Below are positions 52,995 through 64,000 of a stretch of DNA of 64,000 nucleotides, in pieces. The translations under genes were made by a program, and so were the position numbers. The notes beneath the pieces were generated by a model. It had not been told where the DNA came from, did not search any database, and was given only the letters and a program-made list of their open reading frames with translations. The stretch comes from Rhyzopertha dominica. Its lineage: Eukaryota > Arthropoda > Insecta > Coleoptera > Bostrichidae. Location of the stretch: assembly GCA_025024175.1 (NCBI GenBank), contig QCXZ01000086.1, positions 25,758,245 through 25,822,244 on the forward strand, written 5' to 3'. Positions within the stretch are counted from its first letter, which is position 1; each line of letters begins with the position of its first letter.

Positions 52995-53210
52995 TCAAGT
53001 CGCAACTTTTAAAGCTCCTCTGTGTAGCATTTTAGTTCGCAGTTGGCCTGACGACGACCATAAAACGGTTATGTCATCGAGCCAAATAGCAGGTCTCCGT
53101 GTTTTGGGGTTACCCTCAATCTTCTTAAATTTTAAATTAGCCCTCTTATTCCAAAGGTACTGCGATCGCGTTACGGCTGCTTTTATTATGTAAAGATCGG
53201 ATGAGGCCAC
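52995..53210 (-). mobile_element. Probable non-LTR retrotransposon C-terminal fragment
   Basis: A 71-codon minus-strand frame contains NPKTRRPAIWLDDI followed by GQLRTKMLHRGALKVAT. This resembles the C-terminal tail of insect RTE/jockey-type polyproteins, where a RPxTRWLDD block precedes a W/R-T-K...DRxxW block. The upstream reverse transcriptase is not visible, as expected after decay or 5' truncation. Moderate-to-low confidence, since the match is short and by eye. Confidence 0.35.
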
Positions 53211-56200
53211 TTAATTATGCGCAGGGCGGTAGGCATCAAGTATGGCAAAAATTAAGATTGTGGTTTATGAAGGAACCGATAGTAAAACAGAGGGTGGGTC
53301 CATTTGAAGATTGGCCATAAAAGTCAGGTACGAAGGGGTGAGGGCGTTAGAAAATGGAACTGAAAAGGAGCTGAAATAAAAGCTCTATCTTTTTCAATAT
53401 GCCAGATATATTCAGGTATTAAATAAGTACATTAAACTATGTTATGCAGTCGAAAGAAACTTATGTAAACGTACACTGGAATTAAGGGCAGCTAAACTTA
53501 ATTGCTCGTTCCGAAATTCAATTTAGTAATTATGGCTTGGACTGCAGTGCATTTGGTGCAATGAAATAAACACTATTAAATTCCGCAGATCTGTTTCTGG
53601 AAAAGAAATCCTTTTATTTATGAGAAACGTAAGCTATCCGAAACAAGTATGCAAGCCCCCACGAAACTTCTCAANCATGAAGGCACAAAGCTTCTCTTAA
53701 TTAAAAAGNTAAGTCTTATATCGGTGTAATGCCTGAACCACGCATAGTTAGGCAACAGCACGACAAAAACTCCAAGTTACCCTTTGCATACAAAATTTCT
53801 CACTTGAGGATATTTAAATATACAATTTCTTTGACTTGCCGTTGCTTTTTATGGCGAGAGATATGGCTTCTGTATCCTTTATGATTTCAGCAGTATTATG
53901 GTTGACCTTTTCAGGTTCGGCTTCACAATAATATAATGTTTATCCGGTTGATAAATATATTGCCGATCATTATGGATCATTTTTAGGGGAAGCTTTGAAC
54001 GTATGCCTTTTCATTTCTGACAGTACTTCCGTAATTGGTTTTTGTCTTTGATAATAAAGTTTCCATGGGTAAGCGATGTCCTTGTCTGCGATTCGAGTTC
54101 CGAGGCCGTAGGGACATCCCGGCCCACTTTTTCTACGTCTCTAAGCTAGTGACCTATTTCGCTGTACAATGTGTATAAATCAGCTCCTGAAGTTAACGCC
54201 AAAGATCCAGATGCGGCTTTGGTTTGATTTTCCGGTAGCGTGTTATCAGTTGTTATCAGTTTCGGTACGCGCGCGATGTAATAAAACATGTTAGGGTGAT
54301 TTACAGTGGCGCTATCGCGATAACCACACCCAACGAATATTTGGCACAGATATATATGTCAGTGTGGATTTCCGCTGTTTAACACGATGAGTTATTTTAT
54401 AGTTTTCGTTAACAAATGCCGGATTTATTGGTTTTACTGAATAAACGCACGTTTAAATAATGCTGCAGATAGAAAAAGCCCCATAAGCGAGTTTTCGAAC
54501 CAATGATAAAAACGGGTAACATATATTTTCAGAATCAACAAATAAAGCCCGGGCAATTGCGCTGCGTTGCCTTTTATGGCACTTTTTGCGGTCGAATATC
54601 TTTTCGCATATTATGTACACACCAATGATTCTCGTAGTAACGTAAAGGCCTTTAAAACATTCATGTCCCCTCAGTACCAAATATGCTTTGGTCGTTTGTT
54701 CAAAATCTATAAATAGGAAAGGTGACAGATCATTTTAATGAATTTGTAAGCAATACTAAATTTTGGATTTGTAATTATGCTGAGCAAAAGGCTTTTCTGT
54801 TGGAGTTTGGAAATGCTCTATTTCTTCCTGCCTGGAGGGCTTTCAAGAAGATCTTTCTGAGGTTGTTGAGGGACGAAGGAGAGAAAGGGAACGTGTTACA
54901 CCAGATATAATCCGGTATCTGTCTCAGTACTTCTGAGAAATGATCGTGTCCAATACGTTCAGGAATTACCCTAGAATAATACTGTTAATAATATTGTAAA
55001 GAACAATGAAGCCCTCGAGAAAAGATTAACATTAAACCTTAAGTCTGACTTGGTTTTCAGGAACGTTAAATACAGAATGTTATCAAGACGAAATCTTTAT
55101 ACCGTTAATAGAACAAGTTCATGATGATGGATTATAATGGTACTAGAAACCTTCCAGTCCTATTAGACATCTAACGTTTTCGTATTTGCGATACACCATA
55201 ACCAAAATCCATTTTCAAGGAGCTTCACTTATCTACTTTCAAGCCACTAACTTTCTTCACGGCCTATTTGCTACGTCTGACGATAGCTTGCGTGAAATCT
55301 AGATACATACGTGTTATTTACGACGTGACGTTGAAACATTATGATGTTTCGGTCCGGCCATATTAATATCTGTACCGTGGCCTTCGAAGAGATAACAGCC
55401 GAACGTGCGGAACCCCTAATGGCTTTCCTCGATGACGCCATGCACACAAAGGGTCTTAGAAAATCCGGAAAATTTCATAGCGGCTTGTTAAAAAATAACG
55501 CGATTAATCTCCACCGCCGGACGACCATTAATTCATTTTTGACAAACGTACCCACGCATCATGTGTTTGAATGGTATCACGGTTCGAAGCTTTCTGTTTA
55601 AACTGCATATGCTTTATGGAAGTGTAGTTGGTTAATTTTGCAATTGCAATGTTGTCCAATAACAAAACCTATTTACACGAGGACATCGCTTTGATTCTAT
55701 CCATGATACGATTTTTAAAAGACAATGTGTCGTCGTTTTAAAAGGACCTTAAACTTTTAGCATCGCATTGTTACTACGGATGAAATGCAGAATCTCCGCA
55801 TGTCATCAAATGAACCATGCTGAAATGTAGTCCGACTTTATCTTTATATTTTACATTTTAGTTTCGGCGATGATGAATAAAATTTGCACAGATTCGCGCT
55901 ATCTATTACCTGTAATACTTGCAACTTAGCCGTGATTTATCCGGGTCTCGCAGGAATAAGACTCTCCATGAAGCGTGTGGGTGTACTGGGGTACCCTTAC
56001 TTATCTAACAATGAATTATTACTTCGGACGCGTATAGCTTCCAGTTAAATAATTTTGCCTAGCAGTTAAGGGAAAGTTTATAACTGCTTCGAGCTGTTCA
56101 GTGAAGACCGGCTGGTGGGATAGATTTAAACACTTAATTTGATTGTGAGCTAAGGATGACTAGGTGGGCAGAAATCCATCGTGGAAAAAATGGACTGCAA

Positions 56201-59200
56201 TCTGAAATTAAAAATCTACGTCCGTGATACGCATGCAGTCCGAATTCTCACTGATATCAACAAAGCGTGTTTGTTGGAGTTAAGCGAACTGAATTGGAAG
56301 CTCGGTCGGGAAATGTATCGAACTGCCGGATCGGCGGGCATTACGTCTGTATTATCTACAAAAGAAAATCGTGCCGTTTTGTTACACGCCGTCATTTTTT
56401 CCAACAGACTCAATTTCCAGTTCTATCAGTTCCAAAATCAGGCTTTGTTCCCTTCGGTTCTGAATTAACTGGCGTAGGTTATTAAACGTAGCTTGCGAAG
56501 TATTCAACTAATGCCAGGACATATTTGTACATCGATGCGTTCATATGTTCGCATCGTTGCATCATGGAATGCAATTTTACGGGCTTAATGAAAATGCAGA
56601 CCTTGTTCTATGCGAATGAACGAATGACATGGTATAAAATAGATGCAGGATGCGGATGTATATACCGAGGACCTGCACTTCCTGGAAACTGAATGTAACA
56701 TGTCATGGAGGGTTCGGTGCAATAAGGTGACAAACCATAAACGAAAATGACCATGAGAGCGACTTTAAATAGAAAAAATGTTAATTAACGAGTAAGATGA
56801 TATCATGAAGTTTCTTCCTGTTAATTTTATTACTACTAGTTTATTAAATGTGATACTAATAATAGGTCAAAGCTGTAAATTTTCTTGTAGAAACTTGCTT
56901 TTTTATTTTATTCGAGCATGATATTTTTTTAATACATTCAAAAAGGTCAAAAGAACTAAGGCGACAAAAATTATTTCCACAACAAAGACCAAGTACGCTC
57001 CCTGTTATTTCGAGTGTGTGAAGGCATCCTTTTTCTCCAAAATTGTTAAGGTCTCTTCAGAGGACTCTGGTTAATTTTGTTGCTCATTAGATAATCTACG
57101 AGTGATTATTATTCACTTACTTGGCTTAAGGAAGCTCAGGTTGGTAACCACCATCGCAGTTAAGCGGCCCCTTAAAATATTTGCTTGGATTCAACCTCGC
57201 CAGATTCTTAGTGGAACACAAGGCTTGTCATCCTATTGCGCTGAGCCCTTTATAAAACAGAATACGCCCGCCAGAAGACCTTTCTTTAATGTGGAACTTG
57301 TTTGGTGGGTAATATCAGCCTTCAAATGCAAGGCACAGCCCTTGTTCTCCCCGGGTAGTCGTGGCACACTTCAATGAGCTCTCGTGTTCCTGCTGATTGG
57401 AGCTAGGAAGGAAAACCGAGTATGTCGACGGCAACGGGCAGGTCTTGCACGGGGTTCGCAGCGGCCGTTAATCAGACTTCGAACGGGGTGGCACAACTGA
57501 GATCTTGCGAGGTCCTGCTGCCCTGCTAGATCCTCTGCAAGATGCAACAGGCAGCGCATTCCCGTTGGGTATGTTACCTAGCAACACCAACATGAACAAC
57601 CTTCAGATTCGATTTTATTAGAGGCAACCCCAGAGGATTAATATTTCGTTAAGACATACAGACATGTGTAAACCACGTCATTGCAATTGTTCTAACAATA
57701 GCACAGTGCGCGGCCACATTTCTAGTCCATCTAACCCCCCTCAAAAGTTTTTAATTTAAACTTTAATTGTAAAGTTTCTTTAAACAATGTCGCGGGTACG
57801 TGTGCAGCGGATGTGCCCTTCTTTAAATCCGCCGCGGCGACAATTATAAAACACTCGCAAAAATGAATTTAAAACCCGGCGTATTTATCTCAGCCCGTTG
57901 GAGCAAAGATTTAAATTCCGCTCAAGCAGTTCCGGGGACGGCCTATTAATTGGAAGGCTGTTTGCTTCCGATGGTGGGGGGGGGGGGGGCAGGGAATCAA
58001 TTATTTGGAAATTACCGCTGGTCCTGCCCTGTCGACGATGAGGCAACCAAGTGCATGGTGTTCTATACAGCGTTACGAAACTTCCCAAGCTACTCCGATG
58101 CAGATCCCGTTAACGAGCTTGCTCGCATCATGCAGCGATATCATGCATTAAACATCAAGTTCCGCACAAGAAAATTTAACACACAATTCAAACTTACTTA
58201 ATCCTTGCGACGGTGCTGGGAACAGAAAGAATTTCACGAGGTTTTTCACAAAATGTTTTATTTCCGTTGCGTTTACCTTTCATCAATATTTATTAATTAA
58301 TAACTAAACTAAATGACTCATTATTTGTAGTTTGTGTAAGTAAAGTAGGAGTTATTGAGCTGTACTTACTAACAGTGTGATACGAATAGAACGTGATTCC
58401 TTTGATTCCAGAGCGAATAACTTTGAACGTAGGCATGACTATTTTTTTATTTTTTCCCATAATGGCATACACATCAAACGTTTCCCTTCCCTCATTGGAG
58501 ACATAAAGTTTGGACTTGCTGACTGAATACGTAAAGTATAGAAGGAGTCACCGTGAAATCAGTTCATCATGTTCCCTGAAATTTCTTGTAATATCTGTTC
58601 GCCGTCAACGGCGACGACGTTGTGAAATAAAAAAGCGAGACGGCGCCCTTTACTACATTTACGCTTTGCTTTATTGTTTGATTGTTTCCCGGATTTCGCA
58701 GGATGCAGATTTAAATGATTATCGATTGCAGGATTGTATCAGCATCCACCAAGTGCCGGAACTCATGGAAATCCGTCCGACAGCCAAAAACTCGAACAAT
58801 GAAACAATCCACGTCGACTTTCTTCGACTAAAGCGGGGATAAAATTTACATAGCCTTTACATCTCATGTCCTTTATCCCCTCATCCTGCATTATAGAGTA
58901 AAACCTGAAATACGGCATGGCGGGTTGATATTTCGCGGCGTAAAGGACGTATGACATCGCATATAAAAGTTAAGGGCACTAAAAAACTTTTCCGAGCATA
59001 ACCGGTTGTACGGCACTAAAAATTATAAACAGATGGCAGAGATTTACGGTTCCGTATGCAGGGGCCCTAATTAAATGGGAAGATTGAGGAAAAAATTAAT
59101 GACCGTCGGTAAATTATTTTATGGCGGGTTTCAGTTGGGCCTCCGTAATGCTTTTGCTTTTTATGGCTGCACACTGCAGTCCCGACCCTGTCTAGTAATT

Positions 59201-59339
59201 TCAAAAGACGTCCTACGCTGAGGCAATCAGCCCAATATGGAAGCAACTACATTCGCTTGCGTGAAACATGGAACCGTAAAACTAAACATTTGATTGTAAT
59301 TGGGGCAAAGGCTGAAATCAAATAAAACGTTAAATTATT
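53211..59339. other. Noncoding intronic sequence
   Basis: GC-richer blocks near 54060-54260, 57160-57560, 57880-58100 and 58500-58930. A run of 14 G lies at 57976-57989. A short direct repeat of GTTATCAGTT occurs near 54242-54261. Frames such as 55341-55601 and 58510-58842 have no recognisable family. No RNA gene seen. Confidence 0.5.
57976..57989 (+). repeat. Homopolymer run of 14 G
   Basis: Directly visible. It could form G-rich structures or be length-polymorphic, and its exact length may be unreliable in an assembly. Confidence 0.9.
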
Positions 59340-59870
59340 CATACAACAAAAGTATCCAAAATAGAACGCTGAATTTCTTTAAAAGGCGTAAAATATCATT
59401 TATATAACGAAGCCATGAACACTACACAAAAAGTAGGTATCCTTATATCTATTTCAAGTCTATTCATAAATAATTCGGCCAAAAGAGGGCTAAGCTAATC
59501 TTGAAGTTTATACAAAATTTTGTTTTTTTTTATTTAAGACAACAAAATTAAGTTATATTTATGAAGTAAAGATAAATTAGAATTTTGAAAAAGTAGATCA
59601 CTTAAAATTTTGATACAATCTTTAGGAGGAATAGAAGGAAATAAATTGTTCACGTCGAAAGAAACTAGAGATAATTCTTTAGTCATATCAAAACTACTGA
59701 TTTTATTAGTCAAATTCAAGCTGTTTTCAATAACAGAAAAATTACGACAATTTAAAATCTCACTGAAAACCACTTTGTTAATTTGTAACAAGCAGAGTTT
59801 ACTTATGAAACGACTGATCTACAAGGACATGCCCCCTTATGATCATGAAGCCTAGGTGTTATAACATTAA
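59340..59870 (-). mobile_element. Penelope-like element reverse transcriptase fossil
   Basis: Read on the minus strand with frame changes, four reverse transcriptase blocks occur in the correct order. They are PRLHDHKGACPCRSVVS (near 59805-59860; compare the PRLYGLPKIHKPxxPLRPIVS motif of Penelope-type RT), SLVSFDVNNLFPSIP (near 59620-59670, catalytic motif A with Asp at about 59654-59656), SPLLAELFMN (near 59470-59505, motif B) and RYINDIL (59386-59409), where motif C YxDD is degraded to YIND (59395-59406). Stops and shifts make it inactive. The combination fits Penelope-like elements better than LTR or jockey-type RT. Termini and the GIY-YIG endonuclease were not found. Confidence 0.75.
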
Positions 59871-61485
59871 TATAAAAAATCTGCGACTCTTTGCAATTAA
59901 GAAAACTTTAATGTAGGTTCAACCCTACATAACAAATCTCCACTATTTAAACTTTAACGTTGTGGGAATTGTCTTAAAAATTTAATAACTGTAAGTTAGA
60001 GTTTTCATAATTTAATATTTGGTACGAACGATGATAGGTACAGAAAATTGCTCATTTTCCATATTGCAGTATTGGATAATTCACCAGAGCTCTTGACTTC
60101 ATCGACAGACAATGAGATTTTAAGGCAAACAAAACACAATTTGATGAAGTATCTGCAAAAACTGGCTCCAATCTTGCTGGCAATGATTGAATTCATCGGA
60201 TAATATTTTCCTCATCAAATTTTTAAAGGAAATTTACTAAGAATTAAAGGGTTGTAAGTACCAAGTTAAAAGTGTAAGACTATATTTGTTTTCTTGGCCA
60301 ATCCGCGACATCACACATAAAATTGACAAATTGAGCAAAGCCCACATTCTAATAACCTGCCTGAAAGCCAGCTGACCGCTGTATTATTTTAACCGTCGGC
60401 ATATTTCAGCAAGGGCGTCCATTGCTGGGATTCCCTTCCTTCCCTGTCCATTGTTTCGATAAGCAGGGGATGGCTGCGTCAATCCTTCCTCTGTGACAAA
60501 AATCGAGAGCTGAACAATTGAGGGTGGCCGCGACCGCAATCCATACTAACCTTATGAAAGCAATAGATTCTCTGGACGGGGATTTAATAGGCCAGCCCGA
60601 TGACACGAACCGACCAACTCTGCTGTTTTCGGGCGTATTCATTAGCATTTCGAACCCTGAAGCCGGCGACTGGCGTTATAAAACTTTTCGTCGAAATGAA
60701 AAGCGAAGGATAGAATGCTTTGATTTGATTTAATTAAAAACACCCGAGAATAAACAATAGTTAGGGGCGAGACCGCTGTCGAACGCAAAAATTAAGCGAG
60801 GTGATGCCGCAGGTTTAATCTGATTCTGGCGGATTTACCAACTTTCCAGTTTCCCTGAAACAACGTGTAAAACGTATGGTTAACTGCATTTGCTATTTTA
60901 AACTTGTTTAAACGGGTTATACTGAATTGTCCACCGACTAATCCTTAATTGCAAAGATGTAGGGACGTAGCTAACCCGATGTATAAAACCTTATTTCTAT
61001 GAAGGAAGCAATCAGACGCAAATATTTATATAACGACTTCCGGATTGTCGGCGGCCATCAAAATAGGAAAACCTTATATTTACGGGGTTGTCGCTGTAGA
61101 GGGACGACCAGTTTGAACTGCTACATTTGCTTGTGAGTAACTATTGTAATTACAGTTTCAGCACTTTGACAAAACTCAAGTAGTCTGGTGGCCAATATCG
61201 AAGCACCGGTTTAAACACATTTCAAACGGAAAACCTCTAAAGGCGCGCCGTCTTTGAGGGAATAGTAATATTGTTCACGTCTGTTTATAACGTCACGATC
61301 TCTGTCATGGTCCGCCGCGGAACGCGAGCGTTTAAATTGCTCAATAAAAGAGGAAATATCGAAAGTATCCTGTTAAAGGTTGCCAGCACGGCTCGTGACT
61401 TTTATCGTTCCGTTTTGGCTGTAACTCCATGCCGCGAATAGAGACAGGTTTGAGCGTCACTGAAAAGTTCTCCCTTTTGTTGCAG
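59871..61485. other. End of dpr intron 2, noncoding
   Basis: GC-richer near 60380-60700 and 61240-61340, otherwise AT-rich. The intron ends in a good pyrimidine tract (CTCCCTTTTGTTGCAG) at 61485. No other feature recognised. Confidence 0.6.
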
Positions 61486-61699
61486 GTGACTTGGTTGCAC
61501 CACAAAGAGGATTCCATCCATCTGCTCACCGTGGGGAGGAGTGCTTACAGCAGCGACGAGCGCATAACGCTAAGTTTTCGCTACCCCAACAACTTCAGAT
61601 TGGAAATTGTTTACGTAACCAGAAGGGACGAGGGCCTGTACGAGTGCCAAGTAGCTACCCATCCTCCGAAGGTGAAGAGGATCTTCTTAAAAGTGACAG
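61486..61699 (+). CDS. dpr18-like: dpr-family Ig protein, coding exon 3 (second half of Ig1)
   Basis: This exon encodes residues 138-208 plus one base. It opens in phase 0 with VTW, so the Ig1 tryptophan (Trp140) sits 12 residues after Cys128, the spacing found in Dpr proteins. It continues with HLLTVG (149-154), YSSDERI (158-164), YPNNFRLEI (170-178) and the classical DEGLYEC motif (185-191), with Cys191 as disulfide partner of Cys128. QVATHPP (192-198) and the G-strand LKVT end the domain. LLTVG, YPNN(W/F)RL and THPP favour the dpr18/dpr20 group. The donor after LKVT-G is GTTGGT at 61700 (phase 1), a slightly weak site but at the boundary expected between Ig1 and Ig2. Ig2 and the anchor are outside the window. 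Family assignment is firm, paralogue is not. Confidence 0.93.
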
Positions 61700-61951
61700 G
61701 TTGGTCGACGTTTAATTTTTTTATACTTCGGCTACCTGTGTATAAAACAAAACAAAATACGCCATCGAGTGACTGGTCTCGACATTTAATATATTGACTT
61801 CTGATAAATTTCATAACATCTAAATGTCATATTGTAGTCCTTATTAAACTATAACTATAACTGAGAGTAAAGAACTTTTTTTTACTTAATTGAACACACG
61901 TTGTATAATAAAAAACCCTAACCACAAAGATTTAGAGAGCCTAATTACGTA

Positions 61952-61978
61952 TTTCGGTAGCTTAGCGACCATCTTCAG
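61952..61978 (-). ncRNA. Hammerhead-ribozyme-like core, probably a Penelope-like element relic
   Basis: On the minus strand CTGAAGA (matches the CUGANGA core) is followed by T, an imperfect hairpin GGTCGC-TAA-GCTACC (five of six pairs) and GAAA. This is the order of the hammerhead core with stem II. An extra T between core and stem, and no clear stem I, stem III or cleavage site, argue that it is degenerate. Such motifs are known in terminal repeats of Penelope-like elements. It has the same orientation as the RT fossil at 59.4-59.9 kb, but dpr exon 3 lies between them, so they are probably separate insertions. Confidence 0.35.
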
Positions 61979-62129
61979 TAGAAGAAAAAATGACCTCTTG
62001 GAAACGTCTGGATGTATTAGCCGGAGGATATTCACCACATCTTCAGAGGATTGAGGGGTTTAATCCTTTTATCTTCTGATTTACCATACATTCTTATCGC
62101 TTCCTTGCTGCATTATTTTGCTTTTTTAC

Positions 62130-62400
62130 GTTTTACTTCCAATGGGATATTCGTTGCTTTCCAAAAGTGCCGCTTGGCATCGTATCGCTTCCCTAACGCA
62201 TTGTCACGACTTCAGCTTGGAANACAGTTGCAAGACCGCCTATTTCCGAATATTGTACGCTCCTGTTCCAATTCCATGTATCATTTTTAAACAGTGGGTG
62301 TAACATGTGTCCCCCCAATCTATTAGCATGTTGTTGCGACCTGCTTCTACTTTTCCATCCATGAGTACTCTGGTTTCCTGGAGTTTTCTTGTTCAGACGC
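62130..62400 (-). mobile_element. Fossil RNase H domain of a non-LTR retrotransposon
   Basis: On the minus strand GLATxFQAEVVTM (62203-62242, with one N in the Val codon) matches the ATVFQAE motif of the RNase H domain in insect jockey/R1/I-type retrotransposons. Upstream, GIGTGAYN in a neighbouring frame and LMDGK further back recall the GxGxG and TDGSK blocks. Stops and frameshifts are frequent and the rest of the element is not visible. Confidence 0.5.
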
Positions 62401-64000
62401 TACACGTTTTGTTCTTTTCCTCTCCGAAATTAAGGCAGAATGCTTCGTTGTCCCTATAAATCCTTATCCTTCAAGTTTTGAAGCACGAACAGTTTTACGT
62501 CTCGCTACTATCGAAACTTGAACAAGGTGTCGCGAATTAATTCACTCGCCTCGCAGGACCGGAACGGAGACAAGGAAACCGATCCCGAAGTTGTGCGCTT
62601 CTCACCGCAGAACTAAACACCAACCAGCGTTTCTCGCAATGAAATAAATACTAAAGGCGACGCGAGACTACACAAGAAAGACATTAAGGACGCCCGCCAT
62701 GAATATGCAAGCCTGCTTTGCGGTTTTCTAGGTCAATAAAGGAAAATCGCCTCGTCCAAAAATTCCCGAAGAAACTTTTTCTCGTAACGCAATACGCAGG
62801 AAGCTCCCGGGACCGGGGAAGTTGCATGGAGCCGAGGTCGTCTTTATTGAGTTGTCGACCCCCCGGATCGTTTAATTGCGGGTCTCCGCAATGTGTTTTT
62901 AACTTCGATAAGTATGTAAATCGTCGCTTGGATAATCTTGGGATTAAGGGGGCAGCATAGCTGACAGTTAACGGTGGTAATTAGTGGCGTGATTAGATGG
63001 AAAGCTAGGAAATCGAGTGTGTGTGGGCGTGTGCTTTAATATTCCATTGTTTTTAGCCGGAGAAAAATAGAGCAAGGGCGGAACGTAACCAGGCTCGTAA
63101 ATCGTTCTTAATGGCTGGATGAATTTCGCACATGATGCAGCCGTCAACGTGAAAAGTAACCGGGTAATAAGATTTCAGGAATGACGTATTGATGAGCAAT
63201 TACACTTCGAGCATTCAGGCCCGAATGATTTATAGCTTCGGAGCGGTGCTTAACCAATAGAACACTGACGGTAGCATTGTATAAAGCTATATTATGGCTG
63301 CACGCGCATTTGTGCTGCATATATAAATGGAACGGGGATTACTTTGTTGCAATGTAAGCTACGCATTCGCGCAGAATTAATGCGGTGCAATTTTTTTGCC
63401 GGTGCAACGTAGCACTTCAAACCGGAGCCTGGTTAGTTCGATGATTTTAAGCTCGAATTATCACGGTTCGTTCTTCCACATCAGCTAGCAGTCCAGTCAA
63501 ATTTTCGACTNTNTTCAGTTTTTGTCCATTTCGACCGAGAAGGACTGTTTTTCGCCATCGAAGACTGATAGTTTTGGAGCTTACACTTCTTTTCCGTCTC
63601 TATTCCTGCCTTTACTATTCGTATACTTATATTATTATTACCTACTCCTCGCATAGTCGTCATCTTTATTAGTCAAAGGTTTTAGCTTTTTGAATTTTCT
63701 ACTACTCCGTCTTCCTTTTCTAGTTTTTGAGCTGCAAATTTTGAAAAGCTTTATCTTAAAAACTGTTGATCATACAATTGCAATTATTGTCGTCTTAGAT
63801 CGTTGCCGATAATTTTTGACTTTTACAATGACGCTGTCGAAAACCCGGAGTTGGCATTGCCTTTGCATCACAAACAATATAGCTGGTTCGATGCATTGTT
63901 CTGTGTCTAACTTGACATGGACCGACCCGTCTTTGCCAGCTCGAACGTCAAGTTGTAATTCGGGAGATGCGGTGATGCACTGCCACACATCGCGATATGT

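Larger units (their letters stand above)
61700..64000 (+). other. Beginning of dpr intron 3
   Basis: After the donor the sequence is noncoding with mobile-element relics (separate entries at about 61952-61978 and 62130-62400) and GC-richer blocks near 62520-63060 and 63100-63420. No Ig2 exon was recognised before the window ends. Confidence 0.65.

Noticed and set aside
59395..61978. One Penelope-like element from the hammerhead-like motif (61.97 kb) to the RT fossil (59.4 kb)
   Set aside because: Orientation agrees, but dpr exon 3 lies between them, so a single insertion is not credible.

Overview
The window looks like a gene-poor stretch of an insect nuclear genome, possibly a beetle although nothing here fixes the order. 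Three things support this. A protein of the arthropod dpr family is split into short exons with canonical GT/AG splice sites and very long introns. Tc1/mariner, Penelope-like and non-LTR element remnants of insect type occur. The background is AT-rich, non-bacterial sequence with scattered single ambiguous bases (N). There is no operon structure, no bacterial gene, no CRISPR array and no rRNA or tRNA gene that I could recognise.

One real gene is visible, on the + strand and incomplete at its 3' end. It encodes a dpr-type (defective proboscis extension response) two-Ig cell-surface protein. Coding exon 1 (28500-28572) carries the start codon and signal peptide. Exon 2 (37210-37547) carries a Thr-rich linker and the first half of Ig1. 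Exon 3 (61486-61699) carries the second half of Ig1. Splice phases agree across both junctions (phase 1, then phase 0), and the three pieces read through as 208 residues plus one base. Intron 1 is about 8.6 kb and intron 2 about 23.9 kb. Ig2, the stalk and the membrane anchor must lie beyond position 64000. An acceptor site at 28452-28453 implies at least one upstream 5' UTR exon, and three weak candidates are listed.

Region by region: 1-28453 is upstream noncoding DNA with GC-richer blocks, one degraded mariner tail (about 4.1 kb) and a fragment (27.4 kb) of the same family as the large element in intron 2. 28454-37547 holds exons 1 and 2. 37548-61485 is the giant intron 2, which contains two tandem duplications, an exon-like open segment, an eroded mariner remnant (42.3 kb), a full-length but disabled Tc1/mariner element with about 250-270 bp inverted repeats (45385-47549), a probable non-LTR retrotransposon tail (53.1 kb) and a Penelope-like reverse transcriptase fossil (59.4-59.9 kb). 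61700-64000 is the start of intron 3, with a hammerhead-like/Penelope-type motif and a fossil RNase H domain.

Most of the remaining sequence is noncoding. Alternating AT-rich and GC-richer blocks, some with homeodomain and E-box motifs, would suit a neuronal wiring gene with dispersed enhancers, but that is inference. I found no convincing new system. The most unusual signals are a perfect hairpin 13 nt downstream of the exon 1 donor, an open phase 0/0 exon-like segment in the phase 0 intron 2, and the long-TIR mariner with its dispersed relatives.
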